64,000 nucleotides of DNA from Roseomonas alba (lineage in GTDB: Bacteria > Pseudomonadota > Alphaproteobacteria > Acetobacterales > Acetobacteraceae), in assembly GCF_019430885.1 (NCBI RefSeq), contig NZ_JAHYBZ010000001.1, forward strand, positions 806,001 through 870,000. Direction: 5' to 3'. The notes below the pieces were generated by a model. That model did not search any database. It saw only the letters and a program-made list of their open reading frames with translations, and was not told the origin of the DNA. Shown here in pieces: positions 52,441 through 61,661 of this stretch (its first letter is position 1; each line of letters begins with the position of its first letter). The position numbers were made by a program, and so were the translations under genes.

Positions 52441-52761
52441 CGACCAGGGAGGGGTTTTGCCCCTCCCCGGACCGCGAAGCAGCGCGTCGCGCCCGACCAA
52501 AGGCCACAAGGCCTTTGGAAACCCAATCTGGCGCCGGGCGCCGATGACACCCTTCATGCCCCAACCCGCCCTTGTGCACGCAGCGCGCCCGTCCCGTCCG
52601 TCACCAGGCGACGGTTTCCAAAGGCCCTGTGGCCGATGGGTCCCCATTCACGTTGCGTGCAGCGTGAATGGGTTGCGGTGGCGGGATGAGGTCTGGAGAG
52701 AGGCGGAGCCCCTTTCCATTCGCCCGTTGCGGCCCGAGGACGGCACACACCTGCACGAGCC
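52441..52761 (+). repeat. Family A repeats splitting the zinc operon
   Basis: A two-hairpin element lies at 52447-52518: GGGAGGGG/CCCCTCCC, then CCAAAGGCC-acaa-GGCCTTTGG at 52497-52518. After a spacer come AAAGGCCCTGTGGCC, a perfect 10-bp stem CCCATTCACG/CGTGAATGGG (52643-52672), and a GAGAGGCGGAGCCCCTTT stretch. The spacer between znuC and znuB is therefore one inverted pair of repeats. No gene is seen in it. Confidence 0.75.
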
Positions 52762-53631
52762 ATGCACGACCTCCTGATCGCCCCCTTCACCGAGTTCGGC
52801 TTCCTTCGCCGCGCCCTGATCGGCTGCCTGGCGCTGTCGGTCTCGGCACCCGTCCTCGGCGTCTTCCTCGTCCTGCGCCGGATGAGCCTCACGGCCGATG
52901 TGCTGGCGCATGGCGCGCTGCCCGGCGTCGCGCTGGCCTTCCTGCTGGCCGGCTTCTCGGCGCCGCTGCTCTGGGCCGGCGGGCTGGTTGCGGGGCTGCT
53001 GGTCGCGGTCGGCGCCGGGGCGCTGTCCCGCGCGACCGGTGGGCGGGAGGACGCGACGCTCGCCGCGCTCTACCTCCTCGCGCTCGGCCTTGGCGTCGCA
53101 CTGATCTCCATGGGCGGCGGGGGTGGCGCCGACGTCACGCACATCCTGTTCGGCAGTGTGTTGGGCGTGGACGATCCGGCGCTGCTGCTGATGGCGGGCG
53201 TCGCGACGGTCACGCTTGCCGTGCTGGCCTTTGCCTGGCGGCCGCTGGTGCTGGAGTGTTTCGACCCCGCCTTCGCGGCGGCGACCGGTGCGCATGGCGG
53301 CGCCTGGCACATGGTCTTCCAGGCGCTGGTGGTGGTGAACGTGCTGTCGGCCTTCCAGGCACTCGGCACGCTGATGGCAGTCGGGCTGATGATGCTGCCG
53401 GCCATCGCCGCGCGACACTGGGCGCGGCAGGTGTCGGGTATGGCCTATGCGGCGGTGGGGATGGCGGTGATCGCCTCGGTCGCGGGGCTGCTGTTGTCCT
53501 ATCACGCGGATGTGCCGACCGGGCCGGCCATCGTGCTGATCGCGGGTGGGATCTGGGCGGTGTCGGTGCTGGCGGGGCCGGTGGATGGGCTGCTGGCGCG
53601 ACTGTTCCGCCGGCGGCATCTGGCGGGGTAG
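52762..53631 (+). CDS. znuB: Zinc ABC transporter permease
   Basis: A 289-residue metal-type ABC-3 permease with about eight hydrophobic segments. Family landmarks are VLGVFLVLRRMSLTADVLAH, HGALPGVALAFLLAG, DVTHILFGSVLGVDDPAL and FQALGTLMAVGLMMLPAIAA. It forms the channel with ZnuC. It ends 54 nt before an OYE-type gene. The start ATG at 52762 lies just after the repeat block. Confidence 0.9.
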   Translation: MHDLLIAPFTEFGFLRRALIGCLALSVSAPVLGVFLVLRRMSLTADVLAHGALPGVALAFLLAGFSAPLLWAGGLVAGLLVAVGAGALSRATGGREDATLAALYLLALGLGVALISMGGGGGADVTHILFGSVLGVDDPALLLMAGVATVTLAVLAFAWRPLVLECFDPAFAAATGAHGGAWHMVFQALVVVNVLSAFQALGTLMAVGLMMLPAIAARHWARQVSGMAYAAVGMAVIASVAGLLLSYHADVPTGPAIVLIAGGIWAVSVLAGPVDGLLARLFRRRHLAG

Positions 53632-53685
53632 GCCCCTCCCGTTCCATCCTGGCGCCAAGCAATCGCCCCAGGAGGACGTCCCGAC

Positions 53686-54840
53686 ATGGGATCCAGACTA
53701 TTTTCCCCGCTGACGCTGCGCGGCCTGACCATCCCCAACCGCGCCGTCGTCCCGCCGCTCTGCCAGTATTCCGCGGTCGAAGGCATGGCCAATGACTGGC
53801 ACATGGTCCAGCTCGGCCGTTTCGCGGTGGGCGGTTTCGGGCTCGTCTTCTCCGAGGTCGTCTCCGTCCTGCGCGACGGCCGCATCACCCATGGCGATGT
53901 CGGCCTCTGGTCCGACGACCACATCGCGCCGCTGAAGCGCATCACCGACTTCATCAAATCGCAGGGCGCGGTGCCGGCGATCCAGCTCGGCCATGCCGGG
54001 CGCAAGGCGTCGATGCAGCGCCCCTGGGAGGGCAACGGCGCCCTCGGCCCCGACCAGTTCGCCAAGGGCGAGACCACCTGGGACATCGTCTCCGCCTCCG
54101 CGACGCCGCTCGGGGAGGGCCACCTGATCCCCGCCGCGCTGGACGCCGCCGGCATGGCGCGCATCGTCGACGCCTTCGCCACCGGCGCGAAGCGCGCCCA
54201 CGCCGCGGGCTTCGAGGCGGTGGAGGTCCATTGCGCCCATGGCTACCTCTTGCACCAGTTCCTCTCGCCGATGTCGAACACCCGCAACGACGCCTATGGC
54301 GGCGACACCGCCGGCCGGATGCGCTTCCCGCTCGAGATCATCGCCGCCGTCCGCGCCGCCTGGCCCGAAGATCGGCCAGTCTTCGTGCGCATCTCGGCCG
54401 TGGACGGCGTCGATGGCGGCTGGTCGATGGAGGACAGCCTGGCCTTTGCCCGTGCCATGAAGCCGCTCGGCGTCGATGTGGTGGATTGCTCCTCGGGTGG
54501 CATCGGCGGGTCGGCGACCGGGTCGAAGCGCGTCCCGCGCGGCTTCGGCTTCCAGGTGCCCTATGCGGCCGAGATCAAGCGCGACACCGGTCTCGCCACC
54601 ATGGCGGTCGGCCTCATCATCGGCCCGCACCAGGCCGAGGCGGTGCTCGAAGCCGGCGAGGCCGACCTCATCGCCATCGGCCGCGAGGCGATGAACAACC
54701 CCAACTGGGCGCTGATGGCCCGCGCCATCCTCGAACCCGGCAGCACCGAGGCGGTCTTCGCCCCCTGGCCGCCGCAGCATGGCTGGTGGATGGAAAAGCG
54801 CGCCGCGGTGCTGGAGGCCCTGGGCGCCCCGCCGCGCTGA
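53686..54840 (+). CDS. Old-yellow-enzyme family NADH:flavin oxidoreductase (YqjM-like)
   Basis: A 384-residue FMN TIM-barrel ene-reductase. It opens MGSRLFSPLTLRGLTIPNRA, with QYSAVEGMANDWHMVQLGRF (Cys of the thermophilic-like class in PPLCQYSA). AIQLGHAGRKASMQRPW, HCAHGYLLHQFLSPMSNTRN and ADLIAIGREAMNNPNWALMA follow. These are the features of YqjM/XenA-type enzymes that reduce activated double bonds. It has GGAGGA-type sequence upstream and starts at 53686. Confidence 0.92.
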   Translation: MGSRLFSPLTLRGLTIPNRAVVPPLCQYSAVEGMANDWHMVQLGRFAVGGFGLVFSEVVSVLRDGRITHGDVGLWSDDHIAPLKRITDFIKSQGAVPAIQLGHAGRKASMQRPWEGNGALGPDQFAKGETTWDIVSASATPLGEGHLIPAALDAAGMARIVDAFATGAKRAHAAGFEAVEVHCAHGYLLHQFLSPMSNTRNDAYGGDTAGRMRFPLEIIAAVRAAWPEDRPVFVRISAVDGVDGGWSMEDSLAFARAMKPLGVDVVDCSSGGIGGSATGSKRVPRGFGFQVPYAAEIKRDTGLATMAVGLIIGPHQAEAVLEAGEADLIAIGREAMNNPNWALMARAILEPGSTEAVFAPWPPQHGWWMEKRAAVLEALGAPPR

Positions 54841-54895
54841 GAACGCCCTGCCATGGACGGTCCGCCCGCCGGGCCCGGCACCGGGTTCCGGCGGT

Positions 54896-54948
54896 CCAGG
54901 TGGTCTACCACCTGGCGGGGTGGTTTGGAGGGGCGGCGCCCCTCCAAA
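54896..54948 (-). repeat. Two-hairpin intergenic repeat, family A, reversed
   Basis: Read on the minus strand: TTTGGAGGGGC-gcc-GCCCCTCCAAA (54924-54948), linker CCACCCCG, then CCAGGTGGT-ag-ACCACCTGG (54896-54915). It lies 8 nt from the stop of the TDT transporter and can terminate it. Confidence 0.8.
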
Positions 54949-54955
54949 TCCTCCA

Positions 54956-56155
54956 TCACACGGCATCCGCCTCGAAGCGCGCCGGCGCATGGGCGCTGGC
55001 GAGGCACGGCGCGATGAACAATGTCCGCCGCCACGCCCCAGCGAGGGTCCGCCGCGCCACGATCCCCCAGAAGCCGGCGAGGCACACCACGAACACGCCC
55101 CCGGCGCCGAGGAAGAGCCCGAGCCCCGTCTGCCGCCCCAGGGCCAAGGTCGCGAGCGCATAGACGCCGAGCGGGAAGGTGAACCCCCACCAGCCGAGAT
55201 TGAACGGCAGCCCCTCCTGCAGGTAGCGCAGCGTCTTCAGCACCGCGAGGGCCAGCCACCAGGCGCCATACCCCCACAGCACGATGCCGCCGACGATGCC
55301 GATGCCACGCGCGACTTCGCCCACCCCGGCGAGGCCATTCGCCGCGAAGATCGCCGGCGCATCGGCACCCAGCAGCAGCAGGCCCAGCGCGCCCGTCCCG
55401 ATCGGCCCGAGCGCCAGCCAGGCAGACACGCCCATCTCCTTCGGCGGCAGCTTGTGCAGGGCGAGGCGCAGCACGAGCAGCACCAGGATGCTCAGCGCCA
55501 GCGGCACCGAGCAGGCCCACAGCACATAGCCCAGCACCAGCACGAGAAACCCCTCGCTTGCTGACAGATGCGGCGCGAGCAGCCCTGCGCTCGCCGCCGC
55601 GACCTCGCAGGCGACGACCGGCAGCAGCCAGACGGCGGTCATGGTCTCGATGCTGTGCTCCTGCCTTGTGAACATGAAATACGGGATCGCGAGGCCGCAC
55701 AGCACCGCCAGCCCCGCATCCACCCACCACAGCCCATGCGCCACCGCGACCGCCGCGCCATTGCCCATCAGCGCCGGCCCGAAGGCGAGGAACCCGTTCA
55801 CGATCGTCGCCAGCCCCATCGGGATGGCGCCGAAAAACATCGACATGACCGGGTGGCGGAAGATCAGCCGCGCCTCGGCCGGGAAGATCGCCCAGCGCGC
55901 CGCATAGGCCAGGGTGAACAGCAGGAAGATCGCGATGTTCGCGACCCAGAGTCCCTGCGCGATGTCATGCAGCCCCGGCAGCGCCAGCGGGAACTGGTTC
56001 AGCGCCAGCGCCAGCACGCCGGTCCCCATGGTCACGGTGAACCAGTTGGGGGTGAAGTGGCGCACCACCTCGATCAGCGGCTTGGTATCGATCACGGCGT
56101 CAGTCACGCCGTCGTCGGATCTTTGGGCTGCGGCGCTCATGGCGTCCTTCCTCAT
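54956..56155 (-). CDS. TDT family transporter (tellurite-resistance/dicarboxylate, SLAC1-like)
   Basis: A 399-residue membrane protein with ten hydrophobic segments, of the TDT family (TehA, Ssu1, Mae1, SLAC1). The opening VRHFTPNWFTVTMGTGVLAL is the family N-terminal motif, and IFPAEARLIFRHPVMSMFFG and PFNLGWWGFTFPLGVYALAT are further landmarks. Ssu1-like members export sulfite and other members move C4-dicarboxylates; which applies here is open. The start may be 56155 or the Met five codons later. It is divergent from a LysR regulator with a palindromic site between them. Confidence 0.88.
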   Translation of the reverse strand: MRKDAMSAAAQRSDDGVTDAVIDTKPLIEVVRHFTPNWFTVTMGTGVLALALNQFPLALPGLHDIAQGLWVANIAIFLLFTLAYAARWAIFPAEARLIFRHPVMSMFFGAIPMGLATIVNGFLAFGPALMGNGAAVAVAHGLWWVDAGLAVLCGLAIPYFMFTRQEHSIETMTAVWLLPVVACEVAAASAGLLAPHLSASEGFLVLVLGYVLWACSVPLALSILVLLVLRLALHKLPPKEMGVSAWLALGPIGTGALGLLLLGADAPAIFAANGLAGVGEVARGIGIVGGIVLWGYGAWWLALAVLKTLRYLQEGLPFNLGWWGFTFPLGVYALATLALGRQTGLGLFLGAGGVFVVCLAGFWGIVARRTLAGAWRRTLFIAPCLASAHAPARFEADAV

Positions 56156-56196
56156 GCGCGGTAGTCGCCTGCCGAGGTAGGCCGCCGGAATCCATC

Positions 56197-56227
56197 ATTC
56201 CAACAGATGGAATTGATGGTTACCATC
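56197..56227. promoter_or_regulatory. Paired palindromes, likely LysR operator
   Basis: ATTCCA-acaga-TGGAAT (56197-56213) followed at once by GATGGT-t-ACCATC (56215-56227). The first has the interrupted dyad typical of LysR sites. It sits between the divergent transporter and regulator genes, 33 nt before the LysR start. Confidence 0.7.
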
Positions 56228-56259
56228 TAACGAGAAGAACGATTTGTGAGCCCGCCCGC

Positions 56260-57138
56260 GTGACTCTCGATCAGCTCCGCATCTTCGCTGCGGTCGCCGA
56301 GCGCCAGCATGTCACCCAGGCGGCGCACGCTCTGAACCTCGCCCAGTCGGCCGTGAGCCACGCCGTCGCGGCGCTGGAGTCCCGCTATGGCACGCGCCTG
56401 TTCGATCGTATCGGCCGCCGCATCGCCTTGACCGAGGCGGGCCAGGCGCTGTTGCTCGAAGCGCGCATCATCCTTGCCCAGGCTGCCCGGGCCGAGCGGG
56501 TGCTCAGCGAATATGGCAGCCTCGAACGCGGCACGCTCGCGGTCCATGCCAGCCAGACCATCGCCGGCTACTGGCTGCCCCGTCACCTGGTCGCCTTCCG
56601 CCGCGCCCATCCCGGGATCGCGATCAGCCTGACCATCGGCAACACCGCCCAGGTCGCCGCCGCCATCGAGGCTGGCCTCGCCGAGCTCGGCTTCGTCGAG
56701 GGCCTGGTCGAGAGCGAGGCTCTGACCAGCATCCGGGTCGCACGCGATCAGCTCGTGCTGATCGTTGCACCCGACCATCCCTGGGCCGCGATGCCGGCCC
56801 TGTCGCCGCGCGACCTGCTCGCCGGCGCGTGGGTGCTGCGCGAACCCGGTTCCGGCACGCGATCCGCCTTCACCCAGGCGCTGGAAGGCCTCGGCATCGC
56901 GCCCGATGATCTGCGCGTCGTCATGGAACTGCCGTCCAACGAGGCCGTGCGCGCCGCGGTCGAGGCTGGGCTCGGCGCGACGGTCCTCTCGGCCTCGGTC
57001 GCCGCCGCGGGCATCGAGGCCGGGTTGCTCCATCAGGTCCCGCTGTGCCTGCCGGACCGGGCTTTCCATCTGCTGCGCCACCGTCAGCGTCCGGGTAGCC
57101 GGGTCGCAGAAGCCCTGATCGCCGCGCTGGGGCACTGA
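56260..57138 (+). CDS. LysR family transcriptional regulator
   Basis: A 292-residue LTTR. The N-terminal winged helix-turn-helix is LDQLRIFAAVAERQHVTQAA then NLAQSAVSHAVAALESRYGT. The periplasmic-binding-protein-like effector domain (about 90-292) starts LAVHASQTIAGYWLPRHLVA, typical of CysB/CbbR-like regulators. The codon at 56260 is GTG. It presumably controls the divergent TDT transporter and itself. Confidence 0.92.
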   Translation: MTLDQLRIFAAVAERQHVTQAAHALNLAQSAVSHAVAALESRYGTRLFDRIGRRIALTEAGQALLLEARIILAQAARAERVLSEYGSLERGTLAVHASQTIAGYWLPRHLVAFRRAHPGIAISLTIGNTAQVAAAIEAGLAELGFVEGLVESEALTSIRVARDQLVLIVAPDHPWAAMPALSPRDLLAGAWVLREPGSGTRSAFTQALEGLGIAPDDLRVVMELPSNEAVRAAVEAGLGATVLSASVAAAGIEAGLLHQVPLCLPDRAFHLLRHRQRPGSRVAEALIAALGH

Positions 57139-57357
57139 TCATGACCGGGAGGGGGCGTTGTCACCGTGGCGGTGGCGCCCCACCGGGCCGACCCAAGGTC
57201 GCCATGCCGTCTTCCTGACCCGGCCCACCCTGCCGCGGAATCGGAGGTGCACCGCCCCTCCAACCGCGATAGCGGAGGCATCCGGCCTAGCGGGAAGGCT
57301 TCTCGACCCTCGCCGGAGAAAGGCCAACCCTGCCCCCGTCACAACGCCCGCGCGCCC

Positions 57358-58938
57358 TCATCGTGGCATCGCCGCCGCCAGCGCTGTCGGATCGAGCGCC
57401 AGTGCCCGCGCGACGGCGAGATCCGTATCCGCCACCGGTCCGGCCGGGCACAACGCGCGGAGCGCCTCGGCCTCCGCCGTGCTCACCGGGTGCCGCAGGG
57501 CGCGGATGCGCGCCTGTCCGGCGCCCATGGGTCGATTGCCGGCGCGCAGGGCTGTCAGTTCCCGTGCCGTCTCCTGCGCCCCGCCGGCGGTACAGAGCCC
57601 CGGCAGCACGCCAACGCCCTGGAGCGGCCAGCCCGCGGGCATGATCAGCCGCGACCAGCTCATCAGCAATTCGCCGCCATCGGGCAAGGGCAGGACGAGC
57701 TGCACCAGTCCCTTGCCGGTCGTGGTGGTGCCGATCACTGAGGCGCGGCCGCGATCGGCCAGGGTCGCGGCGACGATCTCGGCCGAGGAGGCCGTGCGCC
57801 CATCGACCAGGATCACCAGCGGCCGCCCCTCCGCGAGGTCGGGACCGGCGGTGATGTAGAGCCGGCTGGCATCCGGGTGGCGGCCGATGGTGCGGAAGGC
57901 CTCGCCCTGGCCGAGGAAGATGTCCGCCACCGCCGCGGCCTGGGAGAGCAGCCCGCCGCGATTGCCCCGCAGGTCCAGGACGATGGCCTTGAGTGGCCCC
58001 TGCGACAGGGCGTGCAGCAGCGCCGCAGCCACCTGCCGCTCGGTCTGGGCGGTGAAGGAGGGGATGCGGATCGTCAGCACCTCATCCGACAGTTCGGTCC
58101 CGACGGGGGTGCCGGCCGGCAGCACGCGCCGCAGCGTCACGTCCCAGCGCCGACGTCCGCGCTGGACCAGCAGCACGACGTCGCTGCCGGCGGGGCCTTC
58201 CAGCAGGCCGGCGGCACTGTCCGCATCGCGCGGCCGCAGCGAGATGCCGTCGATCGCCAGCACCCGGTCGCCGACCGCCAGCCCGGCTTCCGCGGCCGGC
58301 CCGTCATGGGAGATGGCGGCGACCACCGTCCCGCCCGTCCGCCCGCGCCCGGGGGCCAGGCGCAGGCCGAGGCCGGCCTCGCCGGTGCGGCGCTCGCGCG
58401 CGGCCTGGGCTTCCTCGGGGGTGATGTAGCGGCTGAACGGGTCGAGATGTTCGAAGATGGTCTCGAAGGTCTCGCGGATCAGGCCGGAGGCGCCGCCGTT
58501 GCGGATGGCCGACGACGCAGCCCAGCCGGCCTGCTGGAACAGGGTCAGCCGGTCGGCCGCGGCACCGCCAGCGGCGGCGAAGCTCTCGCCTTCCTCGCGT
58601 TCAGGCAGGTCGCGGGTCAGCAGCGTCCGGTTCCGCTGCATCAGCCGCATCTCGCGGGCCGTGCGCTGCAGGGTCAGCTCGGGGTCGATGCGGGTCATTC
58701 CCGTCAGGCCCCAGACCAGCAGGTCAGCCGGAGTCGCGGCTTCCAGATGGCGTTCGAGGATGGCGGCGAAGCCGGCGCCAAGCACGAGACGCATCTCGTC
58801 GCGCGGATAGGCGCCGGTGCGCGTGACCTCCTGCGCACGGCCCGGCGCCGGCAGCAGGAGGAGGAGCAGGACGGCCAGGGCCTGTATCGACAGGGCGACG
58901 CCGGCCCGCACCCCGATCCGGCCACCCATGCGGGACAT
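57358..58938 (-). CDS. S41 family C-terminal-processing-type peptidase
   Basis: A 526-residue exported serine protease. A membrane or signal segment (LSIQALAVLLLLLLPAPGRA) is followed by a helical N-terminal region. A PDZ domain lies at about 215-290 (GGTVVAAISHDGPAAEAGLA, GDRVLAIDGI), and then the S41 domain: VLDLRGNRGGLLSQAAAVAD, catalytic Ser in DGRTASSAEIVAATLADRGR and Lys in IGTTTTGKGLVQLVLPL. Periplasmic. The start (58938 or 58929) lies inside the loop of a 25-bp perfect inverted repeat. The 219 nt between its stop and the LysR gene hold no gene I can support. It is downstream of topA and rnr. Confidence 0.87.
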   Translation of the reverse strand: MSRMGGRIGVRAGVALSIQALAVLLLLLLPAPGRAQEVTRTGAYPRDEMRLVLGAGFAAILERHLEAATPADLLVWGLTGMTRIDPELTLQRTAREMRLMQRNRTLLTRDLPEREEGESFAAAGGAAADRLTLFQQAGWAASSAIRNGGASGLIRETFETIFEHLDPFSRYITPEEAQAARERRTGEAGLGLRLAPGRGRTGGTVVAAISHDGPAAEAGLAVGDRVLAIDGISLRPRDADSAAGLLEGPAGSDVVLLVQRGRRRWDVTLRRVLPAGTPVGTELSDEVLTIRIPSFTAQTERQVAAALLHALSQGPLKAIVLDLRGNRGGLLSQAAAVADIFLGQGEAFRTIGRHPDASRLYITAGPDLAEGRPLVILVDGRTASSAEIVAATLADRGRASVIGTTTTGKGLVQLVLPLPDGGELLMSWSRLIMPAGWPLQGVGVLPGLCTAGGAQETARELTALRAGNRPMGAGQARIRALRHPVSTAEAEALRALCPAGPVADTDLAVARALALDPTALAAAMPR

Positions 58939-58970
58939 TGTCGCGGGGTGGCCGGATCGGGGTGCGGGCC
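58903..58970 (-). repeat. Perfect 25-bp inverted repeat around the S41 start codon
   Basis: Arms 58903-58927 and 58946-58970 are exact reverse complements, with an 18-nt loop that contains the ATG at 58938; the second ATG at 58929 straddles the loop edge. One arm encodes residues after the start (GGRIGVRA); the other is the leader. In RNA the stem would be extremely stable. Confidence 0.9.
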
Positions 58971-58991
58971 GCTGCCGATCCCGCGCGAGCG

Positions 58992-61661
58992 CTAGCGCCG
59001 ACGGCCGTGCTGATGGCCTTTGGGGGCGGGGCGGGAGGGGCGGCGGGACGGCAGGCCCTGCATCAGGTGGAAAACCATGCCGCCCGTTCGCGGTGTCGCT
59101 TCCGCCAGCCGGGCTTCGACGGCATCGCCCAGCCGGAAGATCAGCCTCGTCCTGCGACCGGCCAGCGACTGCGTGGCCTCGTCCAAATCCCATCGGTCGT
59201 CCGGCAATGACCCGAGTGGGACGATTCCGCTCGCCCCATTCTCCTCAAGGGTGACGAAGAGGCCGAAGCGAGTCACCCCGGAAATGCGGGCTTCGAACGA
59301 CTCTCCGACGCGCTGTGCCATGAAAGCCGCGAGGTACCGATCGACCGCATCACGTTCCGCTGCCGCGGCGCGCCGTTCGGTCGAGGTGATGTGCTCGGCG
59401 GTGTCGGGGAAGCGCGCGGCCTCCTCCTCGTGCAGCCCGTCCTTGCCGAGCTTCAGTCCGCGGATCAGCGCGCGATGGACCAGCAGGTCGGCATAGCGGC
59501 GGATCGGCGAGGTGAAATGCGCGTAGCGCGTCAGCGCGAGGCCGAAATGACCGAGATTGTCGGGCGCATAGGCGGCCTGGGACTGGCCGCGCAGCACGGC
59601 CTCGTTCACCAGCCGGTCATGCGGCGTGCCCTTCACCTTCTCCAGCACGCGGGCGAAGTCGCGCGGATGGAGGCGATCACCCTGGGGCAGGGTGATGTCG
59701 AAGGTGGCGAGAAACTGCCGCAGCCCTTCGAGCTTCTGGTCCGAGGGCCGGTCATGCACGCGGTACATGCAGGGCTGGTTGAGCCGTTCCAGCTCCTCCG
59801 CCGCACAGACATTGGCGGCGACCATGAATTCCTCGATCAGCCGGTGGGCGTCGAGGCGCGAGCGGGGAACGATGGCCGTCACCTGGCCCTTGTCGTTCAG
59901 CATCACGCGCCGCTCGGGCATGTCGAGGTCGAGCGTCCCGCGCTTTTCCCGCGCCGCGAGCAGCGCGCGGAAGGCGCCATAGAGCCGGCCCACATGGCCG
60001 GGATTCAGCGCGGCCGGATCGGTGCCGGAATCGTGGTGCTCCTGGACCTGCTCATAGGTCAGCCGCGCGGCGGAGCGCATGATGCCGCGGCCGAATTCAT
60101 GGGCGTGCTTGCGGCCATGCTCGTCGAAGCGCATCTCGACGAAGAGGCAGCCGCGGTCTTCTTCCGGGCGCAGGCTGCACCAGCCGTTCGACAGCGCCTC
60201 GGGCAGCATGGGCACGACGCGGTCGGGGAAGTAGACGGAGTTGCCGCGCGCCCAGGCCTCGCGGTCCAGGTGGTCGCCGCTCGTGACGTAATGCGCGACA
60301 TCGGCGATGGCGACCAGCACGCGCCAGCCGCTGCCATCCGGCTCGGCGAAGACGGCGTCGTCGAAGTCGCGCGCATCCTCGCCGTCGATGGTCACCAGCG
60401 GGGTGTCGCGCAGGTCGGTGCGGCCGCGGACGGTGACACCGCGCGCCTTCTCCGCCTGCTGGACGGCTTCGGCGGGGAAGACGTCCGGGATGCCATGGGC
60501 GTGGATGCAGACCAGGGAGACCGAGCGCGGTTCGCCCATCATCCCGAGGATCTCGGTGATCCGCGCCGGCTTGGGGCCGAAATGGCGGGTCGAGGGCAGG
60601 GGTTCGGCCAGCACGATCTCGCCCGCCTTCGCCCCGTTCGCATCGGCGGGCGCGACCTGCCAGATGCCCTTCTGCCGCCGGTCGGTCGGGATGATCCGGC
60701 CTTCCTCATAGACGCCGAGGATGCGGGCCGGCGCCGCGCCGCCGATACGCTTGAAGGTGCGCCCCTCATACTTGCCCGGGCCGATGGCCTTGAGCCGCGC
60801 GAGCACCCGTTCGCCGGCGGTCAGCGCCGGCTGCCCCTTGGGTTCGGGGCGCATGTAGATGACCGGCGGGCGGCCCTCGCCCTGCCATTGCAGGGGCCGT
60901 GCGATCGGGTCGCCATCCGGGTCGGTGCCGGTGACTTCGACGGGGGCGATCTCGGGCAGGCGGGTGGGGTGGATGATGCCGCGCTTGCCGGCCGGGGCCG
61001 AGCCACCTTCGGCGGCGATTTCCCGCATCAGCACGCGCAGCGCCTGGCGCTGGTCGGCGGTCAGGCCGAAGGCGCGGGCGATGGTGGATTTGGTGACGCG
61101 GCCGCCGGCCTCGGCGAGGAACTGCTTCAGCGCGACCTTGGAGGGCAGGGGGGGCGGTTCGTCCGGCCGCGCGGCGGCGCGGCGGCGCGCGCTCGCCTGC
61201 GGAGCCGCGGCGCGGTGACGGCGCCCCGGGTCGGCATCCATGGGGGCATCGTCCCCGTGCGACGGCGCCGTGCGGCCCTGTTCGCCGGGCTCCTGCTGGT
61301 GGTCGCGGGCCGTCGGGACGCGCGCGTGGCCTGAGGGCGTCGCGCCTGCCTTGTCATCGCCGGCCTTGTGCCGCCGCGCGGAAGCGGCCTTCGCCTGTTG
61401 CGAGCCGGCTGCCGCGCCGCGCTTCGGGGCGCGCGGTGCCGCGGCGCCGGCGCTCTTGCTCCGTGCCTGGTGCGTGCTGGCGCCGCCGGCCGGCCCCGCA
61501 TCCGCCTCGGCTTGGCGAAGCCGGCCAAGCACCGGATCCGCATCCTCACGCCGGTCGGGCGCCGGGCCGCGTGCCTTCCGCGACACCTTCCCGCCGCCGA
61601 CCGTCTTCCCCACGCGGGCGCGCGCCTTGTGCCCCTTGGCCGGCGGCCCGCGCCGGACCAT
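58992..61661 (-). CDS. rnr: Ribonuclease R
   Basis: An 889-residue 3'-5' exoribonuclease. A long Lys/Arg/Ala-rich extension (about 1-170) precedes a helix-turn-helix region (LKQFLAEAGGRVTKSTIARA) and cold-shock-type domains. The RNB core has DGEDARDFDDAVFAEPDGSG with the metal Asp residues and HFTSPIRRYADLLVHRAL. The C-terminal S1 domain is EARISGVTRFGLFVTLEENG. It degrades structured RNA. The start is ATG at 61661, overlapping the topA stop (ATGA). A later start near residue 141 cannot be excluded; the usual basic tail is short (PAPKGHQHGRRR). Confidence 0.93.
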   Translation of the reverse strand: MVRRGPPAKGHKARARVGKTVGGGKVSRKARGPAPDRREDADPVLGRLRQAEADAGPAGGASTHQARSKSAGAAAPRAPKRGAAAGSQQAKAASARRHKAGDDKAGATPSGHARVPTARDHQQEPGEQGRTAPSHGDDAPMDADPGRRHRAAAPQASARRRAAARPDEPPPLPSKVALKQFLAEAGGRVTKSTIARAFGLTADQRQALRVLMREIAAEGGSAPAGKRGIIHPTRLPEIAPVEVTGTDPDGDPIARPLQWQGEGRPPVIYMRPEPKGQPALTAGERVLARLKAIGPGKYEGRTFKRIGGAAPARILGVYEEGRIIPTDRRQKGIWQVAPADANGAKAGEIVLAEPLPSTRHFGPKPARITEILGMMGEPRSVSLVCIHAHGIPDVFPAEAVQQAEKARGVTVRGRTDLRDTPLVTIDGEDARDFDDAVFAEPDGSGWRVLVAIADVAHYVTSGDHLDREAWARGNSVYFPDRVVPMLPEALSNGWCSLRPEEDRGCLFVEMRFDEHGRKHAHEFGRGIMRSAARLTYEQVQEHHDSGTDPAALNPGHVGRLYGAFRALLAAREKRGTLDLDMPERRVMLNDKGQVTAIVPRSRLDAHRLIEEFMVAANVCAAEELERLNQPCMYRVHDRPSDQKLEGLRQFLATFDITLPQGDRLHPRDFARVLEKVKGTPHDRLVNEAVLRGQSQAAYAPDNLGHFGLALTRYAHFTSPIRRYADLLVHRALIRGLKLGKDGLHEEEAARFPDTAEHITSTERRAAAAERDAVDRYLAAFMAQRVGESFEARISGVTRFGLFVTLEENGASGIVPLGSLPDDRWDLDEATQSLAGRRTRLIFRLGDAVEARLAEATPRTGGMVFHLMQGLPSRRPSRPAPKGHQHGRRR

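Noticed and set aside
57139-57357. Short minus-strand frame between LysR and the S41 gene
   Set aside because: No ribosome site, composition not like neighbours, and no family recognised; left as intergenic.
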